Shown in pieces: positions 10,501-18,375 of a DNA stretch of 64,000 bases (positions within the stretch are counted from its first letter, which is position 1; every line of letters begins with the position of its first letter). The notes under the pieces are model-generated. The model had not been told where the DNA came from, made no database searches, and saw nothing but the letters and a program-made list of their open reading frames with translations. Position numbers and translations under genes: made by a program. The DNA comes from Pseudorhodoplanes sinuspersici (GTDB lineage Bacteria > Pseudomonadota > Alphaproteobacteria > Rhizobiales > Xanthobacteraceae), in assembly GCF_002119765.1 (NCBI RefSeq), contig NZ_CP021112.1:2598501-2662500 (forward strand), read 5' to 3'.

Positions 10501-10729
10501 GGACGCCGTTCATCTGCGTCTCGATCGGGAATGTCACCAGCAATTCGACTTCGGGCGGCGCGAGGCCTTCAGCCTCGGTCATAATCGTAACGACCTGCTT
10601 GTTGAGGTCGGGCAGAACATCGACCGGCAATCGCGTGATGCTGAAGGCTCCGAGGGCCATGAGTGCGGCGCTCAGCGCCAGGACCAGCATCCGGTTGCGG
10701 ACCGATTGGCTGACGAGGAAAGTGAACAT
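7589..10729 (-). CDS. CzcA/CusA-type heavy-metal efflux RND pump
   Basis: 1046-residue inner-membrane proton-driven pump of the HME-RND family, with the usual 12-helix, two-large-loop layout. The helix-4 proton-relay region reads AIGELVDDAVVDVEN instead of the DFG..DGAV..EN of CzcA, so it belongs to a different HME subgroup and the exported ion (Zn/Co/Cd, Ni or Cu/Ag) cannot be read from sequence alone. It sits 11 bases after the adaptor gene and 20 bases before the small periplasmic gene, all on the minus strand. No TolC/CzcC-type outer-membrane channel is in the operon, so the channel must be encoded elsewhere. Confidence 0.93.
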   Translation of the reverse strand: MFTFLVSQSVRNRMLVLALSAALMALGAFSITRLPVDVLPDLNKQVVTIMTEAEGLAPPEVELLVTFPIETQMNGVPGVTRVRSVSGVGLSFVYVEFDWNSADIYRNRQLVAERLNLMREQLPANVTPMMGPIGSIMGQIIMVAVTSDRATPMELRETADFTIRPRLLSIPGVAQVIPMGGEVRQYRVSPQPPALRALGVNYEQIEKALASFGTNAGGGFTDLNAREYLIRNIGRTTNLDDLRNMVVAKVDGRPVFLHQVATVEFAARTKRGDSGYMGAPAVLVSVEKQPHVDTITLTRNIEQALKELNAGLPHNIKADNLVFRQANFIETSIRNVQIVLLEAFAVVAVILFLFLLNWRTTAISLTAIPASILITAVVFYFAGLSINTMTLGGIAIAIGELVDDAVVDVENIFRRLRENRLLGNPRSVSDVVVSASQEVRSGIVYATAIVVLVFVPLFALGGIEGRLFAPLGIAYIVSILASLLVSVTLTPVMSYFMLPGLKSLNEHESGLVRVLKRWYGAALSRAYGHTGLIFGATILMVIVAGAAALALPRSFLPPFNEGTFNIMVNFNPGVSLAESNRVGTVAEKLIMQVPEVKSVGRRTGRAELDEHAEGIHVSEFEVSLAPSARSKPEIVADIRSRLSMLPLSVNVGQPIAHRLDHMLSGIRSEIALKIFGDDLDLMRAKAEELRARLAAIPSLTDLQIEKQVRIPQLEIRVDYGRAALYGVQPAAVVDQISRLSNGRVVSRVVDGYRRFDVVMRLPETLRTTQGLGDLLIETPTGWIPARQVAEIKETTGPNQILRENGRRRLVVLANGDGRADMAKLVEQIRTVIAETRMPEGYFVSLEGTFQAQEQAARTIGLLSIVSLLLIFSILYSRYRSAVLSFIIIGSVPLALIGSVAALWIVGQPLSVASMVGFITLTGIAARNGILKISHIINLHLHEKIPWGRDLVTRGCLERMTPVLMTALSAGVALVPLMIDAASPGKEILHPVAVTIFGGLISATLLDAFVTPLLVLAFGRKAVERLRTVTATEAGTPDAPASASQSY

Positions 10730-10740
10730 CGGCTCGTTCC

Positions 10741-12405
10741 TCAGCGCACGTGATCGAGCAATTCGGCGCCCTGGACGACAAGCCGCTTGCCGGTCTCAAG
10801 TCCTGCAGCGATGAGAACGCGATCGGCATCCAAAGGCTCGATCCGCACCGGCCGCGGCTCGAAGCGCTCCGCATTCGTATGCTCGAAGACAAAGTCTTGA
10901 CCGTTAGCGGTGCGCACGACGGCACTGCGAGGGGCGGCGATGCCGCTGCGCTTCTCGCCGGTTTCGGCAAATACGGTCACGAACTGGCCGACACGCAGAT
11001 GGGTGCCTGCATCGCTGATCGAAAAATGCACCGGGACCGACTGGCTGCGATCGGCCAGACCCGAACCGCGGAAAGCGAGCCGCAGCGACTGGCCGTTGCT
11101 CGTCTTTGCAGAGGCTGAGCCGATGCCGGGAAGAACATCGAAGCTCAATGCCTCGACCCACAACTTGCCGGGCGTGACGATGTGAAAGACGATGGCATTG
11201 CTCTGGGCGATCTGACCGTTGACCGGCGTACCGTCAGCGATGACGCCGGAGACCGGCGCGATCAGCGGCACTGGCTCGCGCCGCACCGTCTCCAGTCCCG
11301 ATCTGCGGTCGCGCAAGCCTTCAAGCTCGAGCTTCGTCTCCTCGACCTGCGCGCGCGCCACTGCACCGGTCGTGACCAGGCTTTCCTGCCGTGCGAGCCG
11401 CCGCTGCACGATCGCAATCTGCTGATCGAGCTCGCCCTGTTTCTGACGCATGTCGGAGACATCGATCGCCTGCAGAGGCGGTGTGACATAAGCCAGCACA
11501 TCGCCCTGCTTCACGGTCGTTCCGAGGCGCGGAAAGCCGCCGCGCGGTGGCGACAGCATGCCGCCAAGAGCGGTTTGCACATAGCCGCTGGCATTTGGAT
11601 CGGGGATGACGCGTCCCGGCAACTCGGTTGAGCGCTGGAACATGCCTTCCCGCGTCCGGATTGTGCGCAATCCGAAGATCCGCTGGATTGGTTTCGGCAC
11701 GAAGACAGCGCCATCTGGCTGGCGCTGCGCGCGTTCTTCACTGGCCACGATTGTTGCAGGCTGTTCCTCGCCATGGCCCTCATGGGCTTGCGCATCATTT
11801 ACCGCGAGCGACGCCAATCCGATGATGAGCAGGGCACCAGCCTTGCCCCTGCTGAAACGAAACACCGAAACAACAATTGCACCCAACACAAAGCCAAGCA
11901 GTGCAGCAAACAATGGCGATTGCGGCAAAGGCCCAAACACACCTGCCAACACTCCGGTCCTGGATACGGCGTTGTCCGGACCCGATATCGATGGTGAAGG
12001 AATATCGATAGTCACCGGCAATATCTCGCTGTTGCCGTTGGCGCTTACGGTGGCGATGAGATCGAGATGTCCCCCCTTGGCGATGAAGGGAGCATCGAGG
12101 CGATAAGCACCATCACCCAGCGGCTTTGCCGTCATCGGACCATCGGGTGTTTCGATTTCAATCGTAGCATCGTTGATCGGCGCATTGCTTGCGTAAGCAT
12201 CGACATAGAACAGCAGCGCATTGCCCTGTGCCACGGCGACAAGCTCGATATTGTCCGAATGGGCCTCGCCGCGCGGCGATATGCTCGCGGGCGCCGCCGG
12301 CGTTTCCGGTCCGTGGTCATGGCCTTCGTGTGCCCGGACCGAAGGCGTGGCAGAAATAACGGCCAGCGTCGCTGCAATGAGCGCGCCTGTGATAGTGCGG
12401 AACAT
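10741..12405 (-). CDS. CzcB-type periplasmic adaptor with extra N-terminal membrane module
   Basis: Membrane-fusion protein partner of the RND pump, 554 residues from the ATG at 12405. The frame extends 23 codons further to 12474, but the Met at 12405 starts a typical signal peptide and has an AAGGA upstream. Order: signal peptide; a beta-rich domain with HEGHDHGP at its head (about 25-160); two hydrophobic helices (about 165-215); a second HEGHGEE; then the canonical adaptor with barrel-sandwich halves around a coiled-coil hairpin (about 330-395). The length, about 150-200 residues over a simple CzcB, comes from this N-terminal module, which is likely metal-binding. It is the second gene of the operon. 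Confidence 0.88.
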   Translation of the reverse strand: MFRTITGALIAATLAVISATPSVRAHEGHDHGPETPAAPASISPRGEAHSDNIELVAVAQGNALLFYVDAYASNAPINDATIEIETPDGPMTAKPLGDGAYRLDAPFIAKGGHLDLIATVSANGNSEILPVTIDIPSPSISGPDNAVSRTGVLAGVFGPLPQSPLFAALLGFVLGAIVVSVFRFSRGKAGALLIIGLASLAVNDAQAHEGHGEEQPATIVASEERAQRQPDGAVFVPKPIQRIFGLRTIRTREGMFQRSTELPGRVIPDPNASGYVQTALGGMLSPPRGGFPRLGTTVKQGDVLAYVTPPLQAIDVSDMRQKQGELDQQIAIVQRRLARQESLVTTGAVARAQVEETKLELEGLRDRRSGLETVRREPVPLIAPVSGVIADGTPVNGQIAQSNAIVFHIVTPGKLWVEALSFDVLPGIGSASAKTSNGQSLRLAFRGSGLADRSQSVPVHFSISDAGTHLRVGQFVTVFAETGEKRSGIAAPRSAVVRTANGQDFVFEHTNAERFEPRPVRIEPLDADRVLIAAGLETGKRLVVQGAELLDHVR

Positions 12406-12511
12406 GGAACGAAATATCCTTCGCCAATGAACGGGAGAGCCTCTGCCTGCGCGGCATCGACCGCGACCGGACAAGGCAGGACGATATCCGCGTCAAAGAC
12501 GCGGGTCAGGT

Positions 12512-12922
12512 TCAGGCGATGGATTTCGGAGGCCGCGGGGGACCACTGGTGGCAAGACTGATCGGAGGCGCGGCGTTGCGATGGCGTTCAAGCGATGCCT
12601 TTGCCATTCCGAAAACGGCAAACCACGCTGGCGCAATGACACCGCAGAAGCTTCCACAATGGCCATTGGCACAGCAGCCGCCACCGTCAGAGTGGCTGGC
12701 ATGGTCGGCGCCGAGCGGAACTTGTGCGGCCGAGACCTCGAGCACCGGCTTCTGAGCGGATGACGTTGCATCAGAAACAGCCGGCGCATCGACATGGATC
12801 ACCGCCGACGGGTGCACATGGCTCATATGGGCCGAAGCGTTTGCCGGGGCGAACGCTATCAGCACAGCCATGCCAAGGACCGCCAAAACGATGCGGGCCG
12901 AGATGTTGGACCAATAATCCAT
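12512..12922 (-). CDS. small Cys/His-rich exported or membrane protein
   Basis: 136 residues. One hydrophobic N-terminal segment (about 10-30, signal peptide ending NASA or anchor), then AHMSHVHP and a central cysteine cluster, GGGCCANGHCGSFCG, followed by a second weakly hydrophobic segment. It lies about 105 bases upstream of the adaptor gene on the same strand, so it is probably the first gene of the efflux operon. The Cys/His content suggests metal binding. I do not recognise the family. It is a credible gene because of the signal peptide, the metal-type residues and its position. Confidence 0.6.
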   Translation of the reverse strand: MDYWSNISARIVLAVLGMAVLIAFAPANASAHMSHVHPSAVIHVDAPAVSDATSSAQKPVLEVSAAQVPLGADHASHSDGGGCCANGHCGSFCGVIAPAWFAVFGMAKASLERHRNAAPPISLATSGPPRPPKSIA

Positions 12923-13219
12923 GCCGGCTTCTACACCGGGCCGGCCGGATTGGAAACCCGCCGGCCGCTGGAAATTTTACGAGACGAATGGTCAAGTGTG
13001 ATCGAAATATGGTTATCGACGTCGGTGGATACTGGAACTGGCGATGGACCCGGCCATGCGCCAGTGCCTCTTCCGCCGCAGGCCGATAGGGGCTGGGGAT
13101 GCAATGAAGGTCATGCCGACCGGAAAAAAACCACGTGGGCGCGGTTCGCACCGAACAGGACAAAACTGCACATGTTCGTCGCCATAGACCGTACCTAGAA
13201 GTTCGCCTTGTAGAGCTTG

Positions 13220-14302
13220 ATGACATCTTCATTCCCCAACGTCTCTCCCGCCTATCGCGACTTCCTCGCCGCCTTGCCCAAGGCCGAGCTGCATCTGCAT
13301 ATCGAAGGCACGCTGACGCCGGAGATGAAATGGCAGCTCGCCGGGCGCAACGGCGTGTCGCTGCCTTATGCCTCTATTGATGAGATGCGCGCGGCGCAGA
13401 ATTTCGAAGCGCCGGATGCTCCCGGCTATCTGAAAAAGTTCATCCAGCATTATAACGAGGGCATGTTGGTGCTGCGCACCGAGCGGGATTTCTACGACAT
13501 CACGCTGTCGCATCTCGCCCGCTGCCGCGATGAGACTGTGCGCTATGTCGAGATCATGTTCGACCCGCAGCCGCATCTGATGCGCGGTGTGCCGTTCGAG
13601 GCATTCTTTGCCGGCATGGATGAGGCGCGCCGTGTCGGCGCGCGCGATTATGGCGTCGAAAGCAACTTCATCCTGTGCATCAATCGCGATCTGCCGCTCG
13701 ACACCGCGCATCAGGCACTCGGTGCGGCGGCGCCGTTCCGCGATCGCATTGTCGGTTTCGGTTTGGATTCAGTTGAGGACGGCAATCCGCCGGCGAAGTT
13801 CACAGGTCTCTACGATCGGGCGCGGTCGGAAGGCTATCGGCTGACGGCGCATTGCGATGTCGATCAGCGCGATGCCGTCGGGCATATCCACGATTGCCTG
13901 AATCTCCTGAAGGTCGAGCGCATCGATCACGGCATCAACTGTATCGAGGATCCGGCGCTGGTGGATGTCCTACGCGAGCGGAAGATCTGCCTGACGGCAT
14001 GTCCGACATGGCGACCGATCGATGCAATGCCGCGCCGTGTCGATCGCATTCGCACGATGTATGACCTTGGTCTGAAGGTGACGTTGAATACGGACGATCC
14101 CGGCCTGTTCTTAAGCGGTACTTTGGGCACGCTGCTGCCGCCCGTCGCCGCCACCGGCAACTTCGCGCCGGCCGACATGGCCGCCTTCATGATCAACGCC
14201 TTCGAGGCCGCCTGGCTCCCGGCTGATCGGCGCACGCGTTATGTGGAGGAGGTGCGGATGTTTGCCGACTCACAGGCTTCGTCATTAAGTTCACTGTCGT
14301 AA
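13220..14302 (+). CDS. adenosine/adenine deaminase family hydrolase
   Basis: 360-residue TIM-barrel metal hydrolase of the adenosine deaminase family. The N-terminal metal motif is in LPKAELHLHIEGTL, which is closer to the bacterial/fungal adenine deaminase branch than to mammalian-type ADA. VERIDHGINCIED carries the catalytic His-Asp-His region and LNTDDP the last metal-ligand Asp. The usual HAGE segment, whose Glu is the proton donor, reads TAHCDVDQRDAV, so that Glu is missing. Substrate (adenine, adenosine or another N6-substituted purine) cannot be assigned. A TTG start at 13217 is adjacent to the ATG at 13220. Confidence 0.85.
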   Translation: MTSSFPNVSPAYRDFLAALPKAELHLHIEGTLTPEMKWQLAGRNGVSLPYASIDEMRAAQNFEAPDAPGYLKKFIQHYNEGMLVLRTERDFYDITLSHLARCRDETVRYVEIMFDPQPHLMRGVPFEAFFAGMDEARRVGARDYGVESNFILCINRDLPLDTAHQALGAAAPFRDRIVGFGLDSVEDGNPPAKFTGLYDRARSEGYRLTAHCDVDQRDAVGHIHDCLNLLKVERIDHGINCIEDPALVDVLRERKICLTACPTWRPIDAMPRRVDRIRTMYDLGLKVTLNTDDPGLFLSGTLGTLLPPVAATGNFAPADMAAFMINAFEAAWLPADRRTRYVEEVRMFADSQASSLSSLS

Positions 14303-14313
14303 CTGTAATCTCC

Positions 14314-14348
14314 GTCATGGCCGGGCTTGTCCCGGCCATCCACGTCTT
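14314..14348 (+). repeat. 35-bp palindromic repeat, copy 1
   Basis: The core ATGGCCGGG-CTTGT-CCCGGCCAT forms a 9-bp-stem hairpin. The whole 35-base unit is present again as an exact reverse complement at 14692-14726. Repeats of this GGCCGGGC..GCCCGGCC type are abundant in Bradyrhizobium-like genomes. The two copies bracket a decayed GIY-YIG nuclease gene. Confidence 0.85.
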
Positions 14349-14387
14349 CACTTCTTGTCATGAGACGTTGGATAGCGGCCGGAATTT

Positions 14388-14677
14388 TTAAAACAGCGAT
14401 TCATACAAATCGTCCCAATCGGGATTTTCTGCATGAATCAATCTTACTTTCCACGCACGCGGCCAATGCTTGATTGTCTTCTCACGCTGGATCGTCGAGC
14501 CAACGCCACCGTGCTTTCAAAGCATACAAGACGCTTTAATCCATATCGCTTCGTAAAGCCGTCAACCAAACTGGTTCGCTGTTCGTAAAGACGTTTCGGC
14601 TAATCGTTCGTGACGCCGACGTAAAGAATACTGTCGCGCCTGTTGGACATTATGTAAATGAAGCCAGATCGTTCCAT
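14388..14677 (-). pseudogene. GIY-YIG endonuclease pseudogene
   Basis: Reading the minus strand from the ATG at 14677 gives MERSGFIYIMSNRRDS, then ILYVGVTND, the start of a small single-domain GIY-YIG nuclease (COG2827 type). A TAG at 14600-14602 (codon 26) replaces the usual Leu after TND. The frame then gives YEQRTSLVDGFTKRYGLKRL, matching the family. A frameshift follows; in another frame it continues REKTIKHWPRAWKVRLIHAE and NPDWDDLYESLF to the TAA at 14388. One nonsense and one frameshift mutation therefore inactivate it. Total length (about 95 codons) equals the intact family. It lies between two inverted 35-bp repeats, 14 bases from one and 39 from the other. Confidence 0.85.
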
Positions 14678-14691
14678 CCAGCGAGTAAAGC

Positions 14692-14726
14692 AAGACGTGG
14701 ATGGCCGGGACAAGCCCGGCCATGAC
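14692..14726 (-). repeat. 35-bp palindromic repeat, copy 2 (inverted)
   Basis: Exact reverse complement of 14314-14348 across all 35 bases. It ends 14 bases upstream of the start codon of the GIY-YIG pseudogene. Confidence 0.85.
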
Positions 14727-14766
14727 GAAACAGAAATAGCTCGGACATCAAACCGGGCGGCCGGCA

Positions 14767-15084
14767 TTACCCTTCAAGCTCCCGATACACATCCATCTGC
14801 ACATTCGGCACCATCGCGCGCCACACCTGAAAATACGCCTGTACGCGCGGATCGGATGCAAGCGATTGCCGGTTCGCCTCGATCGATTCCGGCGCGTCGT
14901 ATTCGACGATCTGGATGATCTTCGTCGGGTCGTCGGCATTCTGCAGAAAGCGCACACGCATCTCGCCGAAGATGGTGGAATAGGGCGCAGTGTTCTTCAT
15001 CATGGCAAACAATTGCGCCGTGTCGGCGGAGGGCAATGTGAATCTGAAATGCAGGTAGCGGCGGACGGTCTTTTCGTCGGGCAT
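14767..15084 (-). CDS. small dimeric alpha/beta-barrel-like protein, function unknown
   Basis: 105 residues from the ATG at 15084. The frame extends to 15186, but that part has poor composition, and MPDEKTVRRYLHFRF looks like a natural N terminus. The pattern of an N-terminal strand, helix, then FLQNADDPTKIIQIVEYDAPESIEA and a final VPNVQMDVYREL strand resembles the ABM/ferredoxin-like small-protein fold. No catalytic residues can be named. Probably a single-gene unit. Confidence 0.65.
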   Translation of the reverse strand: MPDEKTVRRYLHFRFTLPSADTAQLFAMMKNTAPYSTIFGEMRVRFLQNADDPTKIIQIVEYDAPESIEANRQSLASDPRVQAYFQVWRAMVPNVQMDVYRELEG

Positions 15085-15785
15085 TGTTCTTGTCACTCCA
15101 GGGCGTAGCGCGCAGGCGTGAATGGGCGCACCAGCCGGGCACCAGCTTAGCCGCCGCAAGCCTGCCGCCAAGCCATCGCTTGACATTTTTTAAATATATG
15201 ACTATAGTCCTAACGCTTGATCCATGAGGGGCGCTTCGCGAGGCGTTCGCAGAGTGGGATCAGGCGCGGCGCCTGCGGGCGTGGTTCGCAGCCACGCGCT
15301 CGGGCGGCGCCGGGGCTCCGCCCGGGGTTACTAAGGACCCCCGCCAGGAGCTGGCTGACACGCGTCTGCTTTTGATGGCAGCGCGCGCGAAGCGCGGCCC
15401 GGCGCTGTATGAACGCCGCTGATGGCGCGCCGGAAGGCGGCGCGTGTCGCAGCCTCGTTTGCGCAATTTGCGCGGGCGGTCTGTGGTGCGCGCGATATTC
15501 AGGAATGACCTGCGCCGTCCGGCGCGTCATCTCCCCTCGCACGCGGAGGGAACAAGGCGTGAAAGGCGCACCCCGCGCCTCAAACAACAGGGGCGCTTTT
15601 GCACGTCCTGAGTGCGGTGTTGCGCTTTTCACAGCTGTGTTGCGGGAAATGAGCCATGTGGCGCGCACGCGATACCATCTGCAAATTTTGTTAACCTTAT
15701 CCCCGCACCGCACCGAAGCCCTTATACTTGCTATGAACTCCGTAACCGGGCGCCGCTTAGGGTGGGCGGCAGGGGGACTATGGAA
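15085..15785. other. 700-base non-coding stretch, hairpin-dense
   Basis: From about 15215 to 15600 the sequence is very GC-rich and full of short inverted repeats, for example GGGCGG/CCGCCC around 15301-15330 and GCGCGCGCGAAGCGCGG near 15385. The open frames on both strands here (up to 167 codons on the minus strand) are Arg/Pro/Ala-rich and lack ribosome sites, so I call them spurious. A short AT-rich segment at 15680-15730 before the MipA-family gene is the likely promoter area. Confidence 0.5.
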
Positions 15786-16604
15786 ATGAAATCAATGCGT
15801 TTGGGTCTGATTGCGCTCTCTGCCACGATGGTGTCGGGAGCCGCGCTGGCCGCCGATATTCCGCCGCGCACCACACCCGCCTATGTTGCGCCGGCCAATC
15901 CGTACGACATCATTCTCGAAATCGGCGCCGGGGCGCAGGTTGCACCGGCTTATGAAGGCGCGAGCGTCAACCAGGCCCAGCCCTTCCCGGTGTTCAAGCT
16001 GCATTATCTGGCGATTCCGGGTTTCGCCCCGATCACCAACAGCCGCTTCGACCAGGGTTTTTCGTTCTCGCCATCGTTTCGTTATATCTCTAAACGCAAG
16101 GCGTCGGACTATTCGCAGCTTGCCGGCCTGAACGATGTCGACGCAACCTTCGAACTCGGCGGCAAGTTCGCCTACACCTTCGGCATCATCCGCCCATGGG
16201 TGGCGGTGCGTCAGGGCTTCGGCGGATCGGACGGCGTTGTCGGCGAAACCGGCCTCGATTTCATCTGGCGGCCCGATCCGGTGATGGAATTGACCCTCGG
16301 TCCACGCGCCAGCTTCGCCACCAGCGCTTACATGGAAGCTTATTTCGGCGTGACGCCTGCGGAGGCTGCACGGTCGCCGTTCTTGACGGCCTATTCGCCG
16401 GGCGGCGGCTTCAAGGGCGTCGGCGCTGAATTGAGTGCCCGATACGAAGTTTCGTCGGAATGGGCCGTGGTCGGCAAGCTGGCTTACGAGAAGCTGATCG
16501 GCGATGCCGCCGATTCGCCAATCGTGAAAGTCGGCGACGAGAACCAGTGGACCGCGCAGGTCGGCCTCAGCTACAAATTCGGGATGAGGCTGTTCGGGAA
16601 TTAA
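15786..16604 (+). CDS. MipA/OmpV family outer-membrane protein
   Basis: 272 residues from the ATG at 15786, which is 9 bases after AGGGGG; an ATG at 15780 is an alternative. It has a signal peptide (MKSMRLGLIALSATMVSGAALAA-like, about 1-22) and then alternating amphipathic strands typical of the OmpV/MipA beta-barrel. It ends in VGLSYKFGMRLFGN, with the beta-signal shifted from the very end. Members act as scaffolds for murein enzymes or as outer-membrane porin-like proteins; neither role is provable here. It overlaps the end of the convergent iron permease gene by 4 bases. Confidence 0.82.
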   Translation: MKSMRLGLIALSATMVSGAALAADIPPRTTPAYVAPANPYDIILEIGAGAQVAPAYEGASVNQAQPFPVFKLHYLAIPGFAPITNSRFDQGFSFSPSFRYISKRKASDYSQLAGLNDVDATFELGGKFAYTFGIIRPWVAVRQGFGGSDGVVGETGLDFIWRPDPVMELTLGPRASFATSAYMEAYFGVTPAEAARSPFLTAYSPGGGFKGVGAELSARYEVSSEWAVVGKLAYEKLIGDAADSPIVKVGDENQWTAQVGLSYKFGMRLFGN

Positions 16605-18307
16605 CGCTCCGAACTGGACGGCACTGGCGCCGGCGCGATTTCGGAAAATCGCGTCAGGCGGATCACCGGCAGGATCCCCACGGCGACGATCAGCAACGCG
16701 GCGAGTGCGCCCTCCTCGAAGCTGCCGCGCGTCGCGTACTGGTAGATGTAGGTCGACAGCGTCTCGACATTGAGCGGACGCAACAGCAGCGTCGCCGGCA
16801 ACTCCTTCAGGCAATCGACGAACACGAGCAGCGCAGCGCCGCCCAGTGCCGGCCGTGCCAACGGGATGTGGATCAGCCAGGCGATCCCGGCCGGCCGGAC
16901 GCCGAGGGTGCGGGCGACGTCATCGATTTCGGTCGCAATCCGCGCCAGTCCGGCCTGCGCCGAGCCGGTCGCGATCGCGAGAAAGCGCGTCACATACGCG
17001 ATCACCAGGGCCGCACTCGACCCGGCGATGACGAGGCCCAGATGCGGGCCACCGAAAAATGCAGATATCGCATTGAGGACGTTATCGGTGCCGACGAGCG
17101 GCGAGAGCAGACCGAGCGCCAGCACCGTACCGGGAATCGCGTAGCCCATGCCGGCAATCGTCAGACAGGCGAAAGCGAGCTTGCCGCGGATCAACCGGAC
17201 CGCGAGCGCGGCGGCGAGGCCAAGCGTGATGGCGATCGCCGTCGCTATTGCCGCCAGCGTCACGGTGGTGATGGTGTGGCGGATGAGGTCGTGATCAAAA
17301 CCGATCAGCAGCCCGCGCTGAACCACTTCGTAGGCGAGAAAGAACAAGGGAAAGAAAAAGCCGAGCGCCACAGGTAGCAGGCAGATGGCGAGCGATACAT
17401 AGGCCGGGCGGCCCTTCAGCGGAATGCGCGGTACGTAACGCTGCCGCCGCAGCGAGACGATGAAGCGGCGGTGACGCCTGCCGTAACGCTCCAGTGCCAT
17501 CAGCGCGATCACGATCACCAGCATCACGCAGGCGATCTGCGCCGCCCCCGGCAGGCTCGACCGGTTGATCCAGGTGGTGAAGATAGACAGCGTCAGCGTC
17601 TGCACACCGAGATATTCGCTGGCGCCGATATCGTTCAACGCTTCGAGGAGAGCGAGTGAAAGCCCCACCGCAAGTGCCGGGCGTGCAAGGGGCAAGGCCA
17701 CATGCCGCGCCAGCATAATCCGGGTCGCGCCCAGCGTGCGTGCGACTTCGATCAGAGACGCGCTTTGCGTCTGAAACATCGCGCGGGCCGCGAGATAGAC
17801 GTAAGGGTAGAGCACGAGGCTCATCACGAGGATCGCGCCCGGCAGCGAGCGGATCTGCGGAAACCAGTATTCGGCGGCGGTGCGGAAACCGAACATATAG
17901 CGGAATGCCGATTGCACCGGGCCTGCTGCATCGAAAATGTCAGCATAGACATAGGCGACGATATACGTCGGGAAGGCGAGCGGCAGCGGCAGCAGCCAAC
18001 TCAAGGTCGCGCGGCCGGGAAAATCGTAAGCGGTCACGATCCAGGCGGCGCCGATGCCGATGATAGCCGTGAGCACCGCCACGCCGGCGAGCAGGCCCGC
18101 CGTGTCGATCGCCGCATTGGGCACCACATAAGTCCAAAGATGATGCCAAATCTCATCATCGCCCTGCCAGGCAATGGCGATCAGCGTGATCAGCGGCGCA
18201 ATGACAGCGGCGGCAAGGAGCAGGAGGAAGATGCGCGCAAAGACGTGACGTGGCCAGTGCAACCAATGCGACAAGTCTGGAAGATCGCTTACGCTTGCAT
18301 GCGCCAT
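16601..18307 (-). CDS. ferric-iron ABC transporter permease (FbpB type)
   Basis: 568 residues made of two fused copies of the binding-protein-dependent permease domain, about 12 membrane helices in total, as in FbpB/SfuB. EAA-loop-like segments occur in both halves (LLEALNDIGASEYLG in the first and FVDCLKELPATLLLRPLN in the second). It pairs with the binding protein gene 68 bases upstream on the same strand. No ATP-binding subunit gene is next to it, so the ATPase must be elsewhere. A hairpin lies between the two genes. Confidence 0.9.
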   Translation of the reverse strand: MAHASVSDLPDLSHWLHWPRHVFARIFLLLLAAAVIAPLITLIAIAWQGDDEIWHHLWTYVVPNAAIDTAGLLAGVAVLTAIIGIGAAWIVTAYDFPGRATLSWLLPLPLAFPTYIVAYVYADIFDAAGPVQSAFRYMFGFRTAAEYWFPQIRSLPGAILVMSLVLYPYVYLAARAMFQTQSASLIEVARTLGATRIMLARHVALPLARPALAVGLSLALLEALNDIGASEYLGVQTLTLSIFTTWINRSSLPGAAQIACVMLVIVIALMALERYGRRHRRFIVSLRRQRYVPRIPLKGRPAYVSLAICLLPVALGFFFPLFFLAYEVVQRGLLIGFDHDLIRHTITTVTLAAIATAIAITLGLAAALAVRLIRGKLAFACLTIAGMGYAIPGTVLALGLLSPLVGTDNVLNAISAFFGGPHLGLVIAGSSAALVIAYVTRFLAIATGSAQAGLARIATEIDDVARTLGVRPAGIAWLIHIPLARPALGGAALLVFVDCLKELPATLLLRPLNVETLSTYIYQYATRGSFEEGALAALLIVAVGILPVIRLTRFSEIAPAPVPSSSER

Positions 18308-18326
18308 CTTGAACCTAAATCACCGA

Positions 18327-18356
18327 GCGCCGTCTCCGCGGTTGCAGAGACGGCGC
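18327..18356 (-). terminator. intercistronic hairpin between iron binding protein and permease genes
   Basis: The arms GCGCCGTCTC and GAGACGGCGC are perfectly complementary with a 10-base loop. It has no T run after it on the minus strand. Its place between the binding protein gene and the permease gene suits mRNA stabilisation or attenuation that favours the binding protein. Confidence 0.6.
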
Positions 18357-18375
18357 CGTTGTTATGTCGACGGTA

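Noticed and set aside
15210-15713. 167-codon minus-strand frame upstream of the MipA-family gene
   Set aside because: Low-complexity Arg/Pro/Ala composition caused by GC-rich hairpins; no start signal.
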